From positions 310,001 to 374,000 of the forward strand of contig NZ_JAJUOS010000002.1 in the NCBI RefSeq assembly GCF_021378075.1: a stretch of DNA of 64,000 bases. Reading direction: 5' to 3'. The DNA is from Rhodobacter flavimaris. GTDB taxonomy: Bacteria > Pseudomonadota > Alphaproteobacteria > Rhodobacterales > Rhodobacteraceae. The position numbers and the translations under genes were made by a program. The number at the start of each line of letters is the position of its first letter. The stretch's first letter is position 1. Positions 9,143-16,296 of the stretch are shown piece by piece. The notes beneath the pieces are model-generated. The model was given only the letters and a program-made list of their open reading frames with translations, made no database searches and had not been told where the DNA came from.

Positions 9143-9170
9143 TTGCAGCCCCCCGCTCTATCCCCTAAAT
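9143..9170 (+). promoter_or_regulatory. Candidate promoter of the tRNA-Gly pair
   Basis: TTGCAG (9143-9148), a 16-base spacer and CTAAAT (9165-9170) lie 23 bases before the first tRNA-Gly gene, a sensible distance for a tRNA promoter. Confidence 0.4.
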
Positions 9171-9192
9171 CCGCCTCCACCGAACCGGTAGC

Positions 9193-9267
9193 GCGGGCGT
9201 AGCTCAGGGGTAGAGCATAACCTTGCCAAGGTTAGGGTCGTGAGTTCGAATCTCATCGCCCGCTCCA
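9193..9267 (+). tRNA. tRNA-Gly (anticodon GCC), copy 1
   Basis: A complete cloverleaf with encoded CCA can be read: acceptor GCGGGCG pairs with CGCCCGC, the D arm is GCTC..GAGC, the anticodon loop TTGCCAA carries GCC, and the T arm contains TTCGAAT. The discriminator base is T before CCA, as usual for bacterial tRNA-Gly. It is identical to the copy 96 bases downstream. Confidence 0.97.
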
Positions 9268-9288
9268 GTTCGGACAGTACCCAAGGAC

Positions 9289-9363
9289 GCGGGCGTAGCT
9301 CAGGGGTAGAGCATAACCTTGCCAAGGTTAGGGTCGTGAGTTCGAATCTCATCGCCCGCTCCA
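9289..9363 (+). tRNA. tRNA-Gly (anticodon GCC), copy 2
   Basis: This is an exact repeat of the 75-base tRNA-Gly(GCC) at 9193, with a 21-base spacer of unrelated sequence between the copies. The two are presumably processed from one transcript ending at the terminator 8 bases further on. Tandem duplication raises the dose of the decoder for GGC, a very common glycine codon in this high-GC genome. Confidence 0.97.
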
Positions 9364-9370
9364 TTACAAA

Positions 9371-9395
9371 AAGCCTCCCTTCTGGGAGGTTTTTT
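9371..9395 (+). terminator. Terminator of the tRNA-Gly transcript
   Basis: CCTCCC (9374-9379), loop TTCT, GGGAGG (9384-9389) and a TTTTTT tract follow directly after the second tRNA-Gly. Confidence 0.85.
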
Positions 9396-9411
9396 GTTAT
9401 CCGGCAGGTGG

Positions 9412-9837
9412 TTAGGCCAGCCCATGCACCAGCCAAAGCCCAAGCAGCGCGATGCAGAGAACGGCGCCGAAATCGAACCCCAGCCGCAAGCGCAGCCCGC
9501 GATCGGGGATCAGAACGCCCGCCTGCCGCGCGCGGCGCAGCACAGGTTTCGTGGTAAGGACCGCGCCCGAGGCCAGCACGAACACCGCGACTTTGGTAGC
9601 CAGCAGCCCCAGCCCCGCCGCCTCGCCCGGCATCCGCCCAAGCCAACCCGCCATCGCCACCCCGCTTGCCAGGATCACCAGTGCCGAGAGGCCCGAGACC
9701 TTGTCGAGCGCCACCAGCCGCGCGAGCCCCGCCCCCTCGATCCGCCGCGCGCGCAAGAGCAGGTTCTTGGCCCCCGAGGCCAGTACGCAGCCCGCAAACC
9801 CCGCCAGATGCGCCGCTTTTATCCAGAGAATATCCAT
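9412..9837 (-). CDS. DUF2214-like four-helix membrane protein
   Basis: The 141-residue protein has about four membrane helices: near residues 4-24, 45-65, 77-95 and 120-139. It begins MDILWIKAAHLAGFAGCVLASG and resembles small predicted membrane proteins called DUF2214; function is unknown. The gene is divergent from hisB. A 22-bp palindrome (9850-9871) lies 12 bases upstream of its ATG and probably overlaps its promoter, suggesting dedicated repression or induction. Confidence 0.75.
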   Translation of the reverse strand: MDILWIKAAHLAGFAGCVLASGAKNLLLRARRIEGAGLARLVALDKVSGLSALVILASGVAMAGWLGRMPGEAAGLGLLATKVAVFVLASGAVLTTKPVLRRARQAGVLIPDRGLRLRLGFDFGAVLCIALLGLWLVHGLA

Positions 9838-9849
9838 CGTCGCCCCAAT

Positions 9850-9871
9850 ATCTGAACTATGTAGTTCAGAT
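9850..9871. promoter_or_regulatory. 22-bp palindromic operator candidate
   Basis: ATCTGAACTA (9850-9859), central TG and TAGTTCAGAT (9862-9871) form perfect 10-bp arms with a two-base centre, typical of a dimeric MarR/HxlR/TetR-class operator. It sits between the DUF2214-like gene and hisB, 12 bases from the former's start codon, so it most likely controls that gene. The regulator is not in the window. Confidence 0.5.
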
Positions 9872-9967
9872 TGCCCGAATGACGCCCTCCGTGCAACAGG
9901 CGCTTAACGCTTAACAAGCCCGCGCGCGCGGCCTATAAGGCCCCGTAACCCCTTGGGAAGGACGACG

Positions 9968-10555
9968 ATGCGGACCGCCACCATCACCCGGAAAACCGCC
10001 GAAACCGAAATCTCGGTCGAGATCAATCTCGACGGCACGGGCAGCTATGACAACCAGACCGGCGTGGGCTTCTTCGATCACATGCTGGATCAGCTGGCCC
10101 GGCACTCGCTGATCGACATGGTGATCCGCGCCAAGGGCGATCTGCATATCGACGACCACCACACGGTCGAGGACACCGGCATCGCGCTCGGTCAGGCCCT
10201 GGTGAAGGCGCTTGGCGACAAGAAGGGCATCCGCCGCTACGGCCACTTCGCCCTGGCGATGGATGACACGCAGGTGCAATGCGCGCTCGACCTCTCGGCG
10301 CGCCCCTACCTCGTGTGGAATTGCGACATGCCCACGCCGAAGATCGGCACGTTCGACACCGAGCTGGTGCGCGAGTTCTTCCAGGCGCTCTCGACCAATG
10401 GCGGCATCACGCTGCACATCGACCGCGTGCATGGCTTCAACAGCCACCACATCGCCGAGGCGGCCTTCAAGTCGGTCGCCCGCGCGCTGCGCATGGCCGT
10501 CGAGGTCGATCCGCGCACAGCTGGCATCCTGCCCTCGACCAAAGGGGCGCTTTGA
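9968..10555 (+). CDS. hisB: Imidazoleglycerol-phosphate dehydratase
   Basis: This enzyme catalyses a late step of histidine synthesis, turning imidazoleglycerol phosphate into imidazoleacetol phosphate. The 195-residue protein is the monofunctional form without the HAD phosphatase domain found in Escherichia coli HisB. Metal-binding His clusters are visible in two repeats: [13 protein letters not shown] with DDHHTVED, and [12 protein letters not shown]. The ATG at 9968 gives the family start [10 protein letters not shown] and has GGAAGGA upstream at about 9956. It is the first gene of hisB-hisH; its stop codon overlaps the hisH start by one base. Confidence 0.97.
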   Translation: MRTATITRKTAETEISVEINLDGTGSYDNQTGVGFFDHMLDQLARHSLIDMVIRAKGDLHIDDHHTVEDTGIALGQALVKALGDKKGIRRYGHFALAMDDTQVQCALDLSARPYLVWNCDMPTPKIGTFDTELVREFFQALSTNGGITLHIDRVHGFNSHHIAEAAFKSVARALRMAVEVDPRTAGILPSTKGAL

Positions 10556-11193
10556 TGCTGACGGCGCTGGTCGATTACGACTCGGGCAACCTGCACTCAG
10601 CCCAGAAGGCGTTCGAGCGGATGGCGCATGAGGCCGGCCACGGCACCATCGTCGTGACCTCGGAGCCTGACGTGGTCGCCAAGGCCGACCGGATCGTGCT
10701 GCCGGGCGACGGCGCCTTTCCGGCCTGCCGCCGCGCGCTTGACCGCTTCACGGGCCTCTTCGAGGCGATTGAGGAAGGCGTGCACAAGCAGGGCAAGCCC
10801 TTCATGGGCATCTGCATCGGCATGCAGATGATGGCCACGCGCGGGCTTGAGTTCGAACCGACCGAGGGCTTCGGCTGGATCCCCGGCGAGGTGCGCCATA
10901 TCGAGCCCGCCGATACCACCCTGAAAGTGCCGCATATGGGCTGGAACGATCTGGTGATCGACCGCCCGCACCCGGTGCTTGAGGGCGTGCAGACCGGCGA
11001 TCACGCCTATTTCGTGCACAGCTTCCACTTCGTGGTAGAACGCCCCGAGCACCTGCTCGCCCATGCCGACTATGCCGGTCCGATCACCGCCATCGTAGGG
11101 CGCGACAATATGGTGGGCACCCAGTTCCACCCGGAAAAATCGCAGGCGGTGGGTCTGCGGATCATCTCGAACTTCCTGAACTGGAAACCATAA
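10555..11193 (+). CDS. hisH: Imidazole glycerol phosphate synthase, glutamine amidotransferase subunit
   Basis: HisH (212 residues) hydrolyses glutamine and channels ammonia to HisF, giving imidazoleglycerol phosphate and AICAR. It is a class I amidotransferase with nucleophile Cys87 in MGICIGMQ and the His192-Pro-Glu194 pair in QFHPEKSQ. The start TGATG overlaps the hisB stop. The partner hisF lies 1.4 kb downstream, in a separate unit beyond a bidirectional terminator and an antisense DUF2147 gene. Confidence 0.97.
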   Translation: MLTALVDYDSGNLHSAQKAFERMAHEAGHGTIVVTSEPDVVAKADRIVLPGDGAFPACRRALDRFTGLFEAIEEGVHKQGKPFMGICIGMQMMATRGLEFEPTEGFGWIPGEVRHIEPADTTLKVPHMGWNDLVIDRPHPVLEGVQTGDHAYFVHSFHFVVERPEHLLAHADYAGPITAIVGRDNMVGTQFHPEKSQAVGLRIISNFLNWKP

Positions 11194-11198
11194 GGAAA

Positions 11199-11221
11199 GG
11201 GCGCCCGGAGGCGCCCTTTTT
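11199..11221. terminator. Bidirectional terminator, hisH / DUF2147
   Basis: GGGCGCC (11199-11205), a 4-base loop and GGCGCCC (11210-11216) followed by TTTTT on the plus strand, and by TTTCC on the minus strand, separate convergent hisH and the DUF2147 gene. Confidence 0.85.
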
Positions 11222-11224
11222 CGC

Positions 11225-11608
11225 TTACTTGATCCGCGTCCAGCTTTGCTTGGCGCAGAACAAGCCGCCAGCCACGCAACCTGCCAGTTTCATCGCATCG
11301 CCATTCAGCCCGATCTTGCCTAGGTAGGTCTTGCCGTTCGACGGTCGCCAGACCTGCCCCTGGTAGGCGCCCTCGCCCTTCGACGCCATGTCGATCACGA
11401 TCATCTTGCCTTCGTTGGGCGATTTGTACTCGCCCTTGTCGTTGAAGCTTTTGACGATGATGCCGCAGTAGTTCGGCCCGCAGGGCGCGATCTTCACATG
11501 GGCGAATGCGCCGTCATCGGGCTGGGTCCGCCACAGCCCTTCGATCGGGTCTGCGAAAGCGTTGCCTGCGGCCAGCGCAAGCGCGGCCGCAAGAAGGGTG
11601 GTTTTCAT
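11225..11608 (-). CDS. DUF2147 family secreted protein
   Basis: The 127-residue protein starts with a signal peptide ending near AFA-DPIEG (residue 20), followed by one small domain with the DUF2147 pattern: DPIEGLWRT, a region around CGPNYCG and NDKGEYKSP, then GKTYLGKI and a C-terminal CVAGGLFCAKQSWTR. Four Cys residues suggest periplasmic disulfides. The ATG at 11608 is chosen because it starts the signal peptide; SD-like GGAGAC lies upstream. Function is unknown. It interrupts the his cluster on the opposite strand. Confidence 0.85.
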   Translation of the reverse strand: MKTTLLAAALALAAGNAFADPIEGLWRTQPDDGAFAHVKIAPCGPNYCGIIVKSFNDKGEYKSPNEGKMIVIDMASKGEGAYQGQVWRPSNGKTYLGKIGLNGDAMKLAGCVAGGLFCAKQSWTRIK

Positions 11609-11744
11609 GGTGTCTCCTCCAAAACTCCGTGCGCAGGAGGGCATGGGCGTCGATTCCCGGCAAGAATGACGTGGCGTAGCGCCGCCGCGCCTTGCCCGAA
11701 GGGAAATCGCATGGCAAGAGGCGCGCAAGACGAAGGAGATACCG

Positions 11745-12464
11745 ATGATCCTCTACCCCGCGATCGACCTCAAGGACGGCCAATGCGTGCGCCTGCTGCA
11801 TGGCGAGATGGACAAGGCCACCGTGTTCGGCGACGACCCGGCCGCGCAGGCCGCGAAATTCGAGGCCGCGGGCTGCGAATGGGTGCATCTCGTGGACCTG
11901 AACGGCGCCTTCGCCGGTGAACCTGTCAACGCGGCGGCGGTCGAGGCGATCTTGGCGCGCATCAAGGTGCCGGCCCAGCTTGGCGGCGGCATCCGCGACA
12001 TGGCCACGATCGAGCGCTGGCTGGACAAGGGCCTTGCCCGCGTGATCCTGGGCACCGTGGCGGTCGAGAACCCGACCCTCGTTCGCGAGGCCGCGCGGGC
12101 CTTCCCGAACCAAGTCGCGGTGGGCATCGACGCCCGCAACGGCCGCGTGGCTACGAAAGGCTGGGCCGAAGAGACCGACGTGATGGTCACCGATCTGGCG
12201 CGCAGCTTCGAGGACGCGGGCGTGGCCGCGATCATCTACACCGACATCATGCGCGACGGCGCGATGACCGGTCCGAATATCGAGGCGACCGAGGCGCTGG
12301 CCCGCGCCGTCTCGATCCCGGTGATCGCCTCGGGCGGCGTGTCCTCGCTGCCCGACCTGATCGCCCTGCGCGACACCGGCGTGATCGCGGGCGCGATCTC
12401 GGGGCGCGCGATCTATGACGGGGCGCTCGACCTGACCGCGGCGCTTGCGGCATTGAAGGTTTAA
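11745..12464 (+). CDS. hisA: ProFAR isomerase (phosphoribosylformimino-5-aminoimidazole carboxamide ribotide isomerase)
   Basis: HisA (239 residues) is a TIM-barrel enzyme that isomerises ProFAR to PRFAR in histidine synthesis. The barrel start [17 protein letters not shown] carries the catalytic Asp at residue 8. The second Asp lies in YTDIMRDG, and phosphate-binding loops appear as LGGGIRD and IASGGVSS. A clear GAAGGAG precedes the ATG. It is followed not directly by hisF but by a 60-base hairpin-rich repeat, so hisF may have its own promoter. Confidence 0.97.
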   Translation: MILYPAIDLKDGQCVRLLHGEMDKATVFGDDPAAQAAKFEAAGCEWVHLVDLNGAFAGEPVNAAAVEAILARIKVPAQLGGGIRDMATIERWLDKGLARVILGTVAVENPTLVREAARAFPNQVAVGIDARNGRVATKGWAEETDVMVTDLARSFEDAGVAAIIYTDIMRDGAMTGPNIEATEALARAVSIPVIASGGVSSLPDLIALRDTGVIAGAISGRAIYDGALDLTAALAALKV

Positions 12465-12468
12465 GTGA

Positions 12469-12530
12469 AGGGGGCGCTGCCCCCTCGCCCGTGCAGGGCT
12501 CACCCCCGAGGTATTTGGGCCAAGAAGAAG
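12469..12530. repeat. Dispersed hairpin/GAGGTATTT repeat, copy A
   Basis: Just after the hisA stop, GGGGGCGCTGCCCCC (12470-12484) forms a hairpin, a second small hairpin follows (GCCC..GGGC, 12487-12499), then ACCCCCGAGGTATTTGGGCCAAGAAGAAG. The same plan recurs after the oxidoreductase gene (27029) and after purK (61891). All three lie immediately 3' of a plus-strand coding sequence. Confidence 0.75.
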
Positions 12531-12597
12531 GGCTGTGCGGTTCGAGTGCTTCCCACGGGCGCGTTCAGGGCTTATGTAGGCGCCAAAGGAGCCACCC

Positions 12598-13356
12598 ATG
12601 CTGAAGACCCGGATCATTCCCTGCCTCGACGTGGCCGATGGGCGCGTGGTGAAAGGCGTCAATTTCGTCAATCTGATCGACGCGGGCGACCCGGTCGAGG
12701 CCGCGAAGGCCTATGACGCGGCCGGAGCGGACGAGCTGTGTTTTCTGGACATTCACGCGACCCATGAAAACCGCGGGACCATGTTCGATCTGGTCACGCG
12801 CACGGCCGAGCAGTGTTTCATGCCTTTGACCGTGGGCGGCGGGGTGCGGACGCAGCAGGACGTGCGCGCGCTTTTGTTGGCGGGGGCCGACAAGGTCTCG
12901 TTCAACTCGGCGGCGGTGGCGAACCCCGATGTCGTTGCTGAGGCCGCCGACCGTTTCGGCAGCCAGTGCATCGTCGTCGCAATCGACGCCAAGACCGTGG
13001 AGCCGGGCCGGTGGGAGATCTTCACCCATGGCGGGCGCAAGCCTACGGGCATCGACGCGGTCGAATTCGCGCGTCTGGTGGAATCGAAGGGGGCGGGGGA
13101 GATCCTGCTGACCTCGATGGACCGGGACGGCACGCGGGCAGGCTTCAACCTGCCATTGACCCGCGCGATCTCGGATGCGGTCAATATTCCGGTCATCGCC
13201 TCGGGCGGGGTCGGGAACCTCGATCACCTCGTTGAGGGCGTGACCAAAGGCGGCGCCTCGGCGGTGCTTGCGGCCTCGATCTTCCATTTCGGCGAATACA
13301 CGATCCGGCAGGCCAAGGAGCACATGGCCGCCGCGGGTATTCCCGTCCGCCTCTGA
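12598..13356 (+). CDS. hisF: Imidazole glycerol phosphate synthase, cyclase subunit
   Basis: HisF (252 residues) uses ammonia delivered by HisH to close the imidazole ring of PRFAR. It is a TIM barrel homologous to HisA: the start [20 protein letters not shown] contains catalytic Asp11, and [14 protein letters not shown] carries the second Asp. Phosphate loops are VGGGVRT and [13 protein letters not shown] precedes the ATG by six bases. It is 12 bases upstream of hisE and clearly co-transcribed with it. Confidence 0.97.
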   Translation: MLKTRIIPCLDVADGRVVKGVNFVNLIDAGDPVEAAKAYDAAGADELCFLDIHATHENRGTMFDLVTRTAEQCFMPLTVGGGVRTQQDVRALLLAGADKVSFNSAAVANPDVVAEAADRFGSQCIVVAIDAKTVEPGRWEIFTHGGRKPTGIDAVEFARLVESKGAGEILLTSMDRDGTRAGFNLPLTRAISDAVNIPVIASGGVGNLDHLVEGVTKGGASAVLAASIFHFGEYTIRQAKEHMAAAGIPVRL

Positions 13357-13368
13357 CAGGAGCCGATC

Positions 13369-13680
13369 ATGCACACGCTCGACCAACTCGCCGCGACAGT
13401 CGCCTCGCGCAAGGGGGCGGACCCGGACAGCAGCTGGACCGCGAAGCTTCTCGCAAAGGGCCCCGAGAAATGCGCCGAGAAATTCGGCGAGGAGGCCATC
13501 GAGGCGATCATCGCGGCGGCGAAAAACGACCGCGAGAACCTGGTCTATGAGGCCGCCGACGTGCTTTATCACCTCGTGGTCATGCTGGCCGCGCGGGATG
13601 TGAGCCTGGACGAGGTTCTGGCCGAGCTTGCGCGGCGCGAGGGCACCTCGGGCATCGCCGAGAAGGCCGCGCGCGGCTGA
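13369..13680 (+). CDS. hisE: Phosphoribosyl-ATP diphosphatase
   Basis: HisE (103 residues, all-alpha MazG-like fold) hydrolyses phosphoribosyl-ATP to phosphoribosyl-AMP, the second step of histidine synthesis. The metal-binding EE..E patterns are visible in EKFGEEAIEAIIAA and ENLVYEAADVLYH. It is separate from HisI, unlike the fused enterobacterial HisIE. AGGAG precedes the ATG. Confidence 0.95.
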   Translation: MHTLDQLAATVASRKGADPDSSWTAKLLAKGPEKCAEKFGEEAIEAIIAAAKNDRENLVYEAADVLYHLVVMLAARDVSLDEVLAELARREGTSGIAEKAARG

Positions 13681-13732
13681 GCGGTTGCATCCGCCGCCCC
13701 ACCCGGCGATGCTGGGCCAAACGGAGGCGACG

Positions 13733-13813
13733 ATGAGCGACACACCCACGGCATGCTGGATCAGCCATGTGACGGTCGATGATCTGAGCATCGTCGAGGG
13801 TTATCTTGGCTGA
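13733..13813 (+). pseudogene. Collapsed copy of the adjacent DUF1330 gene
   Basis: This 26-codon frame starts at an ATG after GGAGGCGACG. Its first half, ACWISHVTV, matches the N-terminus of the following protein (GYWVAHVTV), and its second half, DDLSIVEGYLG, matches that protein's C-terminus (VDLSIIEGHTIA). The simplest reading is a tandem duplicate that lost about 70 internal codons but kept its reading frame. Its stop overlaps the start of the intact gene. It may still be translated and help coupling; it cannot fold as a DUF1330 domain. Confidence 0.6.
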
Positions 13814-14108
13814 GGCGAATGGCTACTGGGTGGCCCATGTCACCGTGACCGACCCAGCGGGATATGCCGCCTACCGCGCCATGGCCGCCCCCGCCATCGC
13901 CGAGCAGGGCGGGCGCATTCTTGCGCTTGGCGGAGTTCAGCAGACTGTCTCTGGTCAGATGCGGCCGCATACCGTCATCGTCGAATTCCCCGATCTGGCC
14001 ACCGCGCGGGCGTGCTATTTCGGCGCGGCTTACCAAGCCACCATCGCCGCGCGAGACGCCTCGGCCGAGGTGGACCTTAGCATCATCGAAGGCCACACGA
14101 TCGCCTGA
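13806..14108 (+). CDS. DUF1330 domain protein
   Basis: This 100-residue protein is a ferredoxin-like (dimeric alpha-beta barrel) domain: GYWVAHVTVTDPAGYAAYRA..., then GGRILALGG, TVIVEFPDLATARACYF and the closing DLSIIEGH. The family has no settled function. The frame begins ATG or TTG close to 13806, eight bases before the end of the short upstream remnant, consistent with translational coupling. It is a stand-alone gene downstream of hisE. Confidence 0.82.
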   Translation: MAEANGYWVAHVTVTDPAGYAAYRAMAAPAIAEQGGRILALGGVQQTVSGQMRPHTVIVEFPDLATARACYFGAAYQATIAARDASAEVDLSIIEGHTIA

Positions 14109-14148
14109 GCCTGCTTGCCCCCGGCACCGGAGGCGTTAGATTGGGCGC

Positions 14149-14595
14149 ATGTTGAAATCGCTCCTCGGCCTTCTGGCCAATCCCCGCCCCGAACCTACTG
14201 ACAGCGACGATGTCGAACTGGCACTGGCCGCGCTGCTGGTGCGGCTTGCGCGTTCGGACGGGCAGTATGAGGAAAGCGAGCAGGCGCATATCGATCGCCT
14301 GCTGATCGCGCGCAACGGGATCGGCCCGTTCGAGGCCACCGCGCTGCGCCGACGTGCCGAGGCGCTTGAGGACGAAGCCGCCGATACCGTGCGCTTCACC
14401 CGCGCGCTGAAAGACGGCATCGCCCATGACGACCGCATGAGCGTGATCGAGGCGCTTTGGGAAGTTGCCCTGGCCGATGGCGCGCGCGGCGCCGAGGAAG
14501 ACTCGCTCATCCGCCTTGCCGCGAACCTTCTGGGCATCAACGACCGCGATTCGGCATTGGCCCGGCAGCGCGTCATCGCGCGGCTTGGTGAATGA
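14149..14595 (+). CDS. TerB-like protein
   Basis: The 148-residue, all-helical cytoplasmic protein has the TerB family pattern: a helix with ALAALLVRLARSDGQYEESEQAHIDRLL (acidic metal-site-like segment) repeated as VIEALWEVALADGARGAEEDSLIRLAANLLGI. TerB proteins were named from tellurite resistance, but isolated copies such as this are housekeeping proteins of unknown role. No other ter genes are nearby. Confidence 0.82.
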   Translation: MLKSLLGLLANPRPEPTDSDDVELALAALLVRLARSDGQYEESEQAHIDRLLIARNGIGPFEATALRRRAEALEDEAADTVRFTRALKDGIAHDDRMSVIEALWEVALADGARGAEEDSLIRLAANLLGINDRDSALARQRVIARLGE

Positions 14596-14604
14596 AGAGG
14601 CCTT

Positions 14605-14642
14605 TGGTCAATTTGACCAGCAAAAGCTGAACTTTTGATCAA
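14605..14642. promoter_or_regulatory. Paired palindromes upstream of the amino-acid/polyamine ABC operon
   Basis: TGGTCAA-T-TTGACCA (14605-14619) is a perfect 7-bp inverted repeat, and TTGATCAA (14635-14642) follows 15 bases later. The second overlaps a possible -35 (TTGATC, 14635; -10 TTTCAT at 14658). The form TGGTCNNNNNGACCA resembles GntR-family sites. A related ATTTGATCAAAT occurs at 22924 before the second half of the cluster. Confidence 0.45.
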
Positions 14643-14728
14643 TACCCTCGCGTCACCTTTCATTGTGCCGTTGCAATCGCACAGGAAATCGCGCCAACTT
14701 GATCGAACGGACAAAGAGAAGCCCACAA

Positions 14729-15505
14729 GTGACCAACACCGCGCCCGTCATCGAGATCCGCGATCTCCACAAAAGCTATGGCCAGCTCGAGGTGCTGAAA
14801 GGCGTCTCCATCCGCGCCGAAAAAGGCCAGGTCATCTCCCTTATCGGCTCTTCGGGGTCGGGGAAATCGACGCTTCTGCGTTGCTGCAACCTGCTTGAGG
14901 ACAGCCAGAAGGGCGAGATCCTGTTCGAGGGCGAGGCCGTGAAATGGGCGGGCGAAGGCCTGCGCCGCCACCCTTCGGACCGCGCGCAGGTCACGCGCTT
15001 CCGCACCAACCTGTCAATGGTGTTCCAGCAGTTCAACCTGTGGTCCCACATGACCATCCTGCAAAACGTGATGGAGGCCCCGGTTACCGTTCTGGGCCGC
15101 CCCGCCGCCGAGGTTGAGGCGCTTGCACGCGGCCTCCTCGACAAGGTGGGCATTGGCGACAAGGCCGACAACTGGCCCGCGCAGCTTTCCGGCGGTCAGC
15201 AGCAGCGTGCCGCCATCGCGCGCGCGCTCTGCATGCAGCCCGAGGCGCTTTTGTTCGACGAGCCGACCTCGGCACTTGACCCGGAATTGCAGCAGGAAGT
15301 GGTCAAGGTGATCAAGGATCTCGCGGCCGAGCACCGCACGATGATCCTCGTGACCCACGACATGCGGCTGGCCGCCGATGTGTCGGATCACGTCGTCTTC
15401 CTGCACCAAGGCCGCATTGAAGAGGAAGGCCCGCCCGCCACTCTCTTCGGCGCGCCGAAATCCGAACGCCTGCAACAGTTCCTGTCGGCCACCGCGCCGG
15501 CGTGA
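14729..15505 (+). CDS. Amino-acid-type ABC transporter, ATP-binding protein
   Basis: The 258-residue ATPase subunit of a polar-amino-acid (HisP/GlnQ type) importer shows Walker A GSSGSGKS (40-47), Q-loop FQQFNLWSH, signature LSGGQQQRAAIARAL, Walker B ALLFDEPTSALD and switch His in VTHDMR. A GTG at 14729 is chosen as start because it gives the family N-terminus TNTAPVIEIRDLHKSYG and has GAGAAG upstream; a longer ATG frame from 14663 adds a Cys/Arg-rich tail unlike the family. It is first of ATPase, binding protein, two permeases and a glutamine-synthetase-like ligase, all on one strand. Confidence 0.93.
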   Translation: MTNTAPVIEIRDLHKSYGQLEVLKGVSIRAEKGQVISLIGSSGSGKSTLLRCCNLLEDSQKGEILFEGEAVKWAGEGLRRHPSDRAQVTRFRTNLSMVFQQFNLWSHMTILQNVMEAPVTVLGRPAAEVEALARGLLDKVGIGDKADNWPAQLSGGQQQRAAIARALCMQPEALLFDEPTSALDPELQQEVVKVIKDLAAEHRTMILVTHDMRLAADVSDHVVFLHQGRIEEEGPPATLFGAPKSERLQQFLSATAPA

Positions 15506-15540
15506 GCCAACAAAACAAACTCAACAGTGGAGTCTTGACT

Positions 15541-16251
15541 ATGAAGAAGCTGATCCTGACGGCCGCCGCGCTGGCGCTCAGCACCGGATTTGCGATGGCT
15601 GAAACGGTGCGCATGGGCACCGAGGGCGCCTACCCTCCCTACAACTTCATCAACGACAAGGGCGAGGTCGACGGGTTCGAGCGCGAACTGGGCGACCTGC
15701 TGTGCGAGAAGGTCGGTGTGACCTGCGAGTGGGTGACGAACGAGTGGGACTCGATCATCCCGAACCTGCTCTCGGGCAACTATGACACCATCATCGCCGG
15801 CATGAGCATCACCGACGAGCGCATGCAGACCATCGACTTCACCCAGAACTACATTCCGCCTGCGGCTTCGGCCTATGCGGCGCTGGCCGCTGATGCCGAC
15901 CTGTCGGGCGTTGTCGCCGCACAGGTAGGCACCATCCAGGCCGATTACGTCGCCAAATCGGGCGCGACCCTGCTGGAATTCGCCACCCTCGACGACACTG
16001 TCGCCGCCGTGAAGAACGGCGAGGCCGACGCGGTATTCGCCGACAAGGACGCGCTGGCGCCCTTCGTGGGCAGCGACATGTCTTGGGCGGGCGCTGACGT
16101 TCCGCTTGGCGGCGGCGTCGGCATCGGCATGCGCAAGTCGGACACCGAACTGAAGGGCAAGTTCGACGCCGTGATCACCGAACTGAAGGCCGATGGCACG
16201 CTCAACGCCATGATCAAGAAGTGGTTCGGCGACGAAGCCACCGTGTTCTGA
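15541..16251 (+). CDS. ABC transporter periplasmic amino-acid/polyamine-type binding protein
   Basis: This is a periplasmic solute receptor (236 residues) of SBP family 3. A signal peptide ends at AMA-ETV (residue 20), followed by RMGTEGAYPPYNFIN, the typical ligand-pocket start, then GFERELGDLLCEKVG. The family motif ITDERMQTIDFTQNY is present. Two Cys at the CEKVGVTCEW segment likely form the conserved disulfide. Context with gamma-glutamyl ligases suggests an amine or basic amino acid substrate, but the ligand cannot be read from the sequence. Confidence 0.92.
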   Translation: MKKLILTAAALALSTGFAMAETVRMGTEGAYPPYNFINDKGEVDGFERELGDLLCEKVGVTCEWVTNEWDSIIPNLLSGNYDTIIAGMSITDERMQTIDFTQNYIPPAASAYAALAADADLSGVVAAQVGTIQADYVAKSGATLLEFATLDDTVAAVKNGEADAVFADKDALAPFVGSDMSWAGADVPLGGGVGIGMRKSDTELKGKFDAVITELKADGTLNAMIKKWFGDEATVF

Positions 16252-16296
16252 GAGTGATGGGCGGGCGGCCCCTGCGCCGCCTGCCCGGTTCCCGCG

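Noticed and set aside
9193..9363. Tandem tRNA-Gly genes as a mobile-element attachment site
   Set aside because: No integrase gene, no partial tRNA 3' repeat and no change of base composition nearby; a simple tandem duplication explains it.
14149..14595. TerB-like gene as part of a tellurite resistance or phage-defence system
   Set aside because: No terC, terD, terZ or defence-type partner is adjacent; isolated TerB-fold genes are common housekeeping genes.
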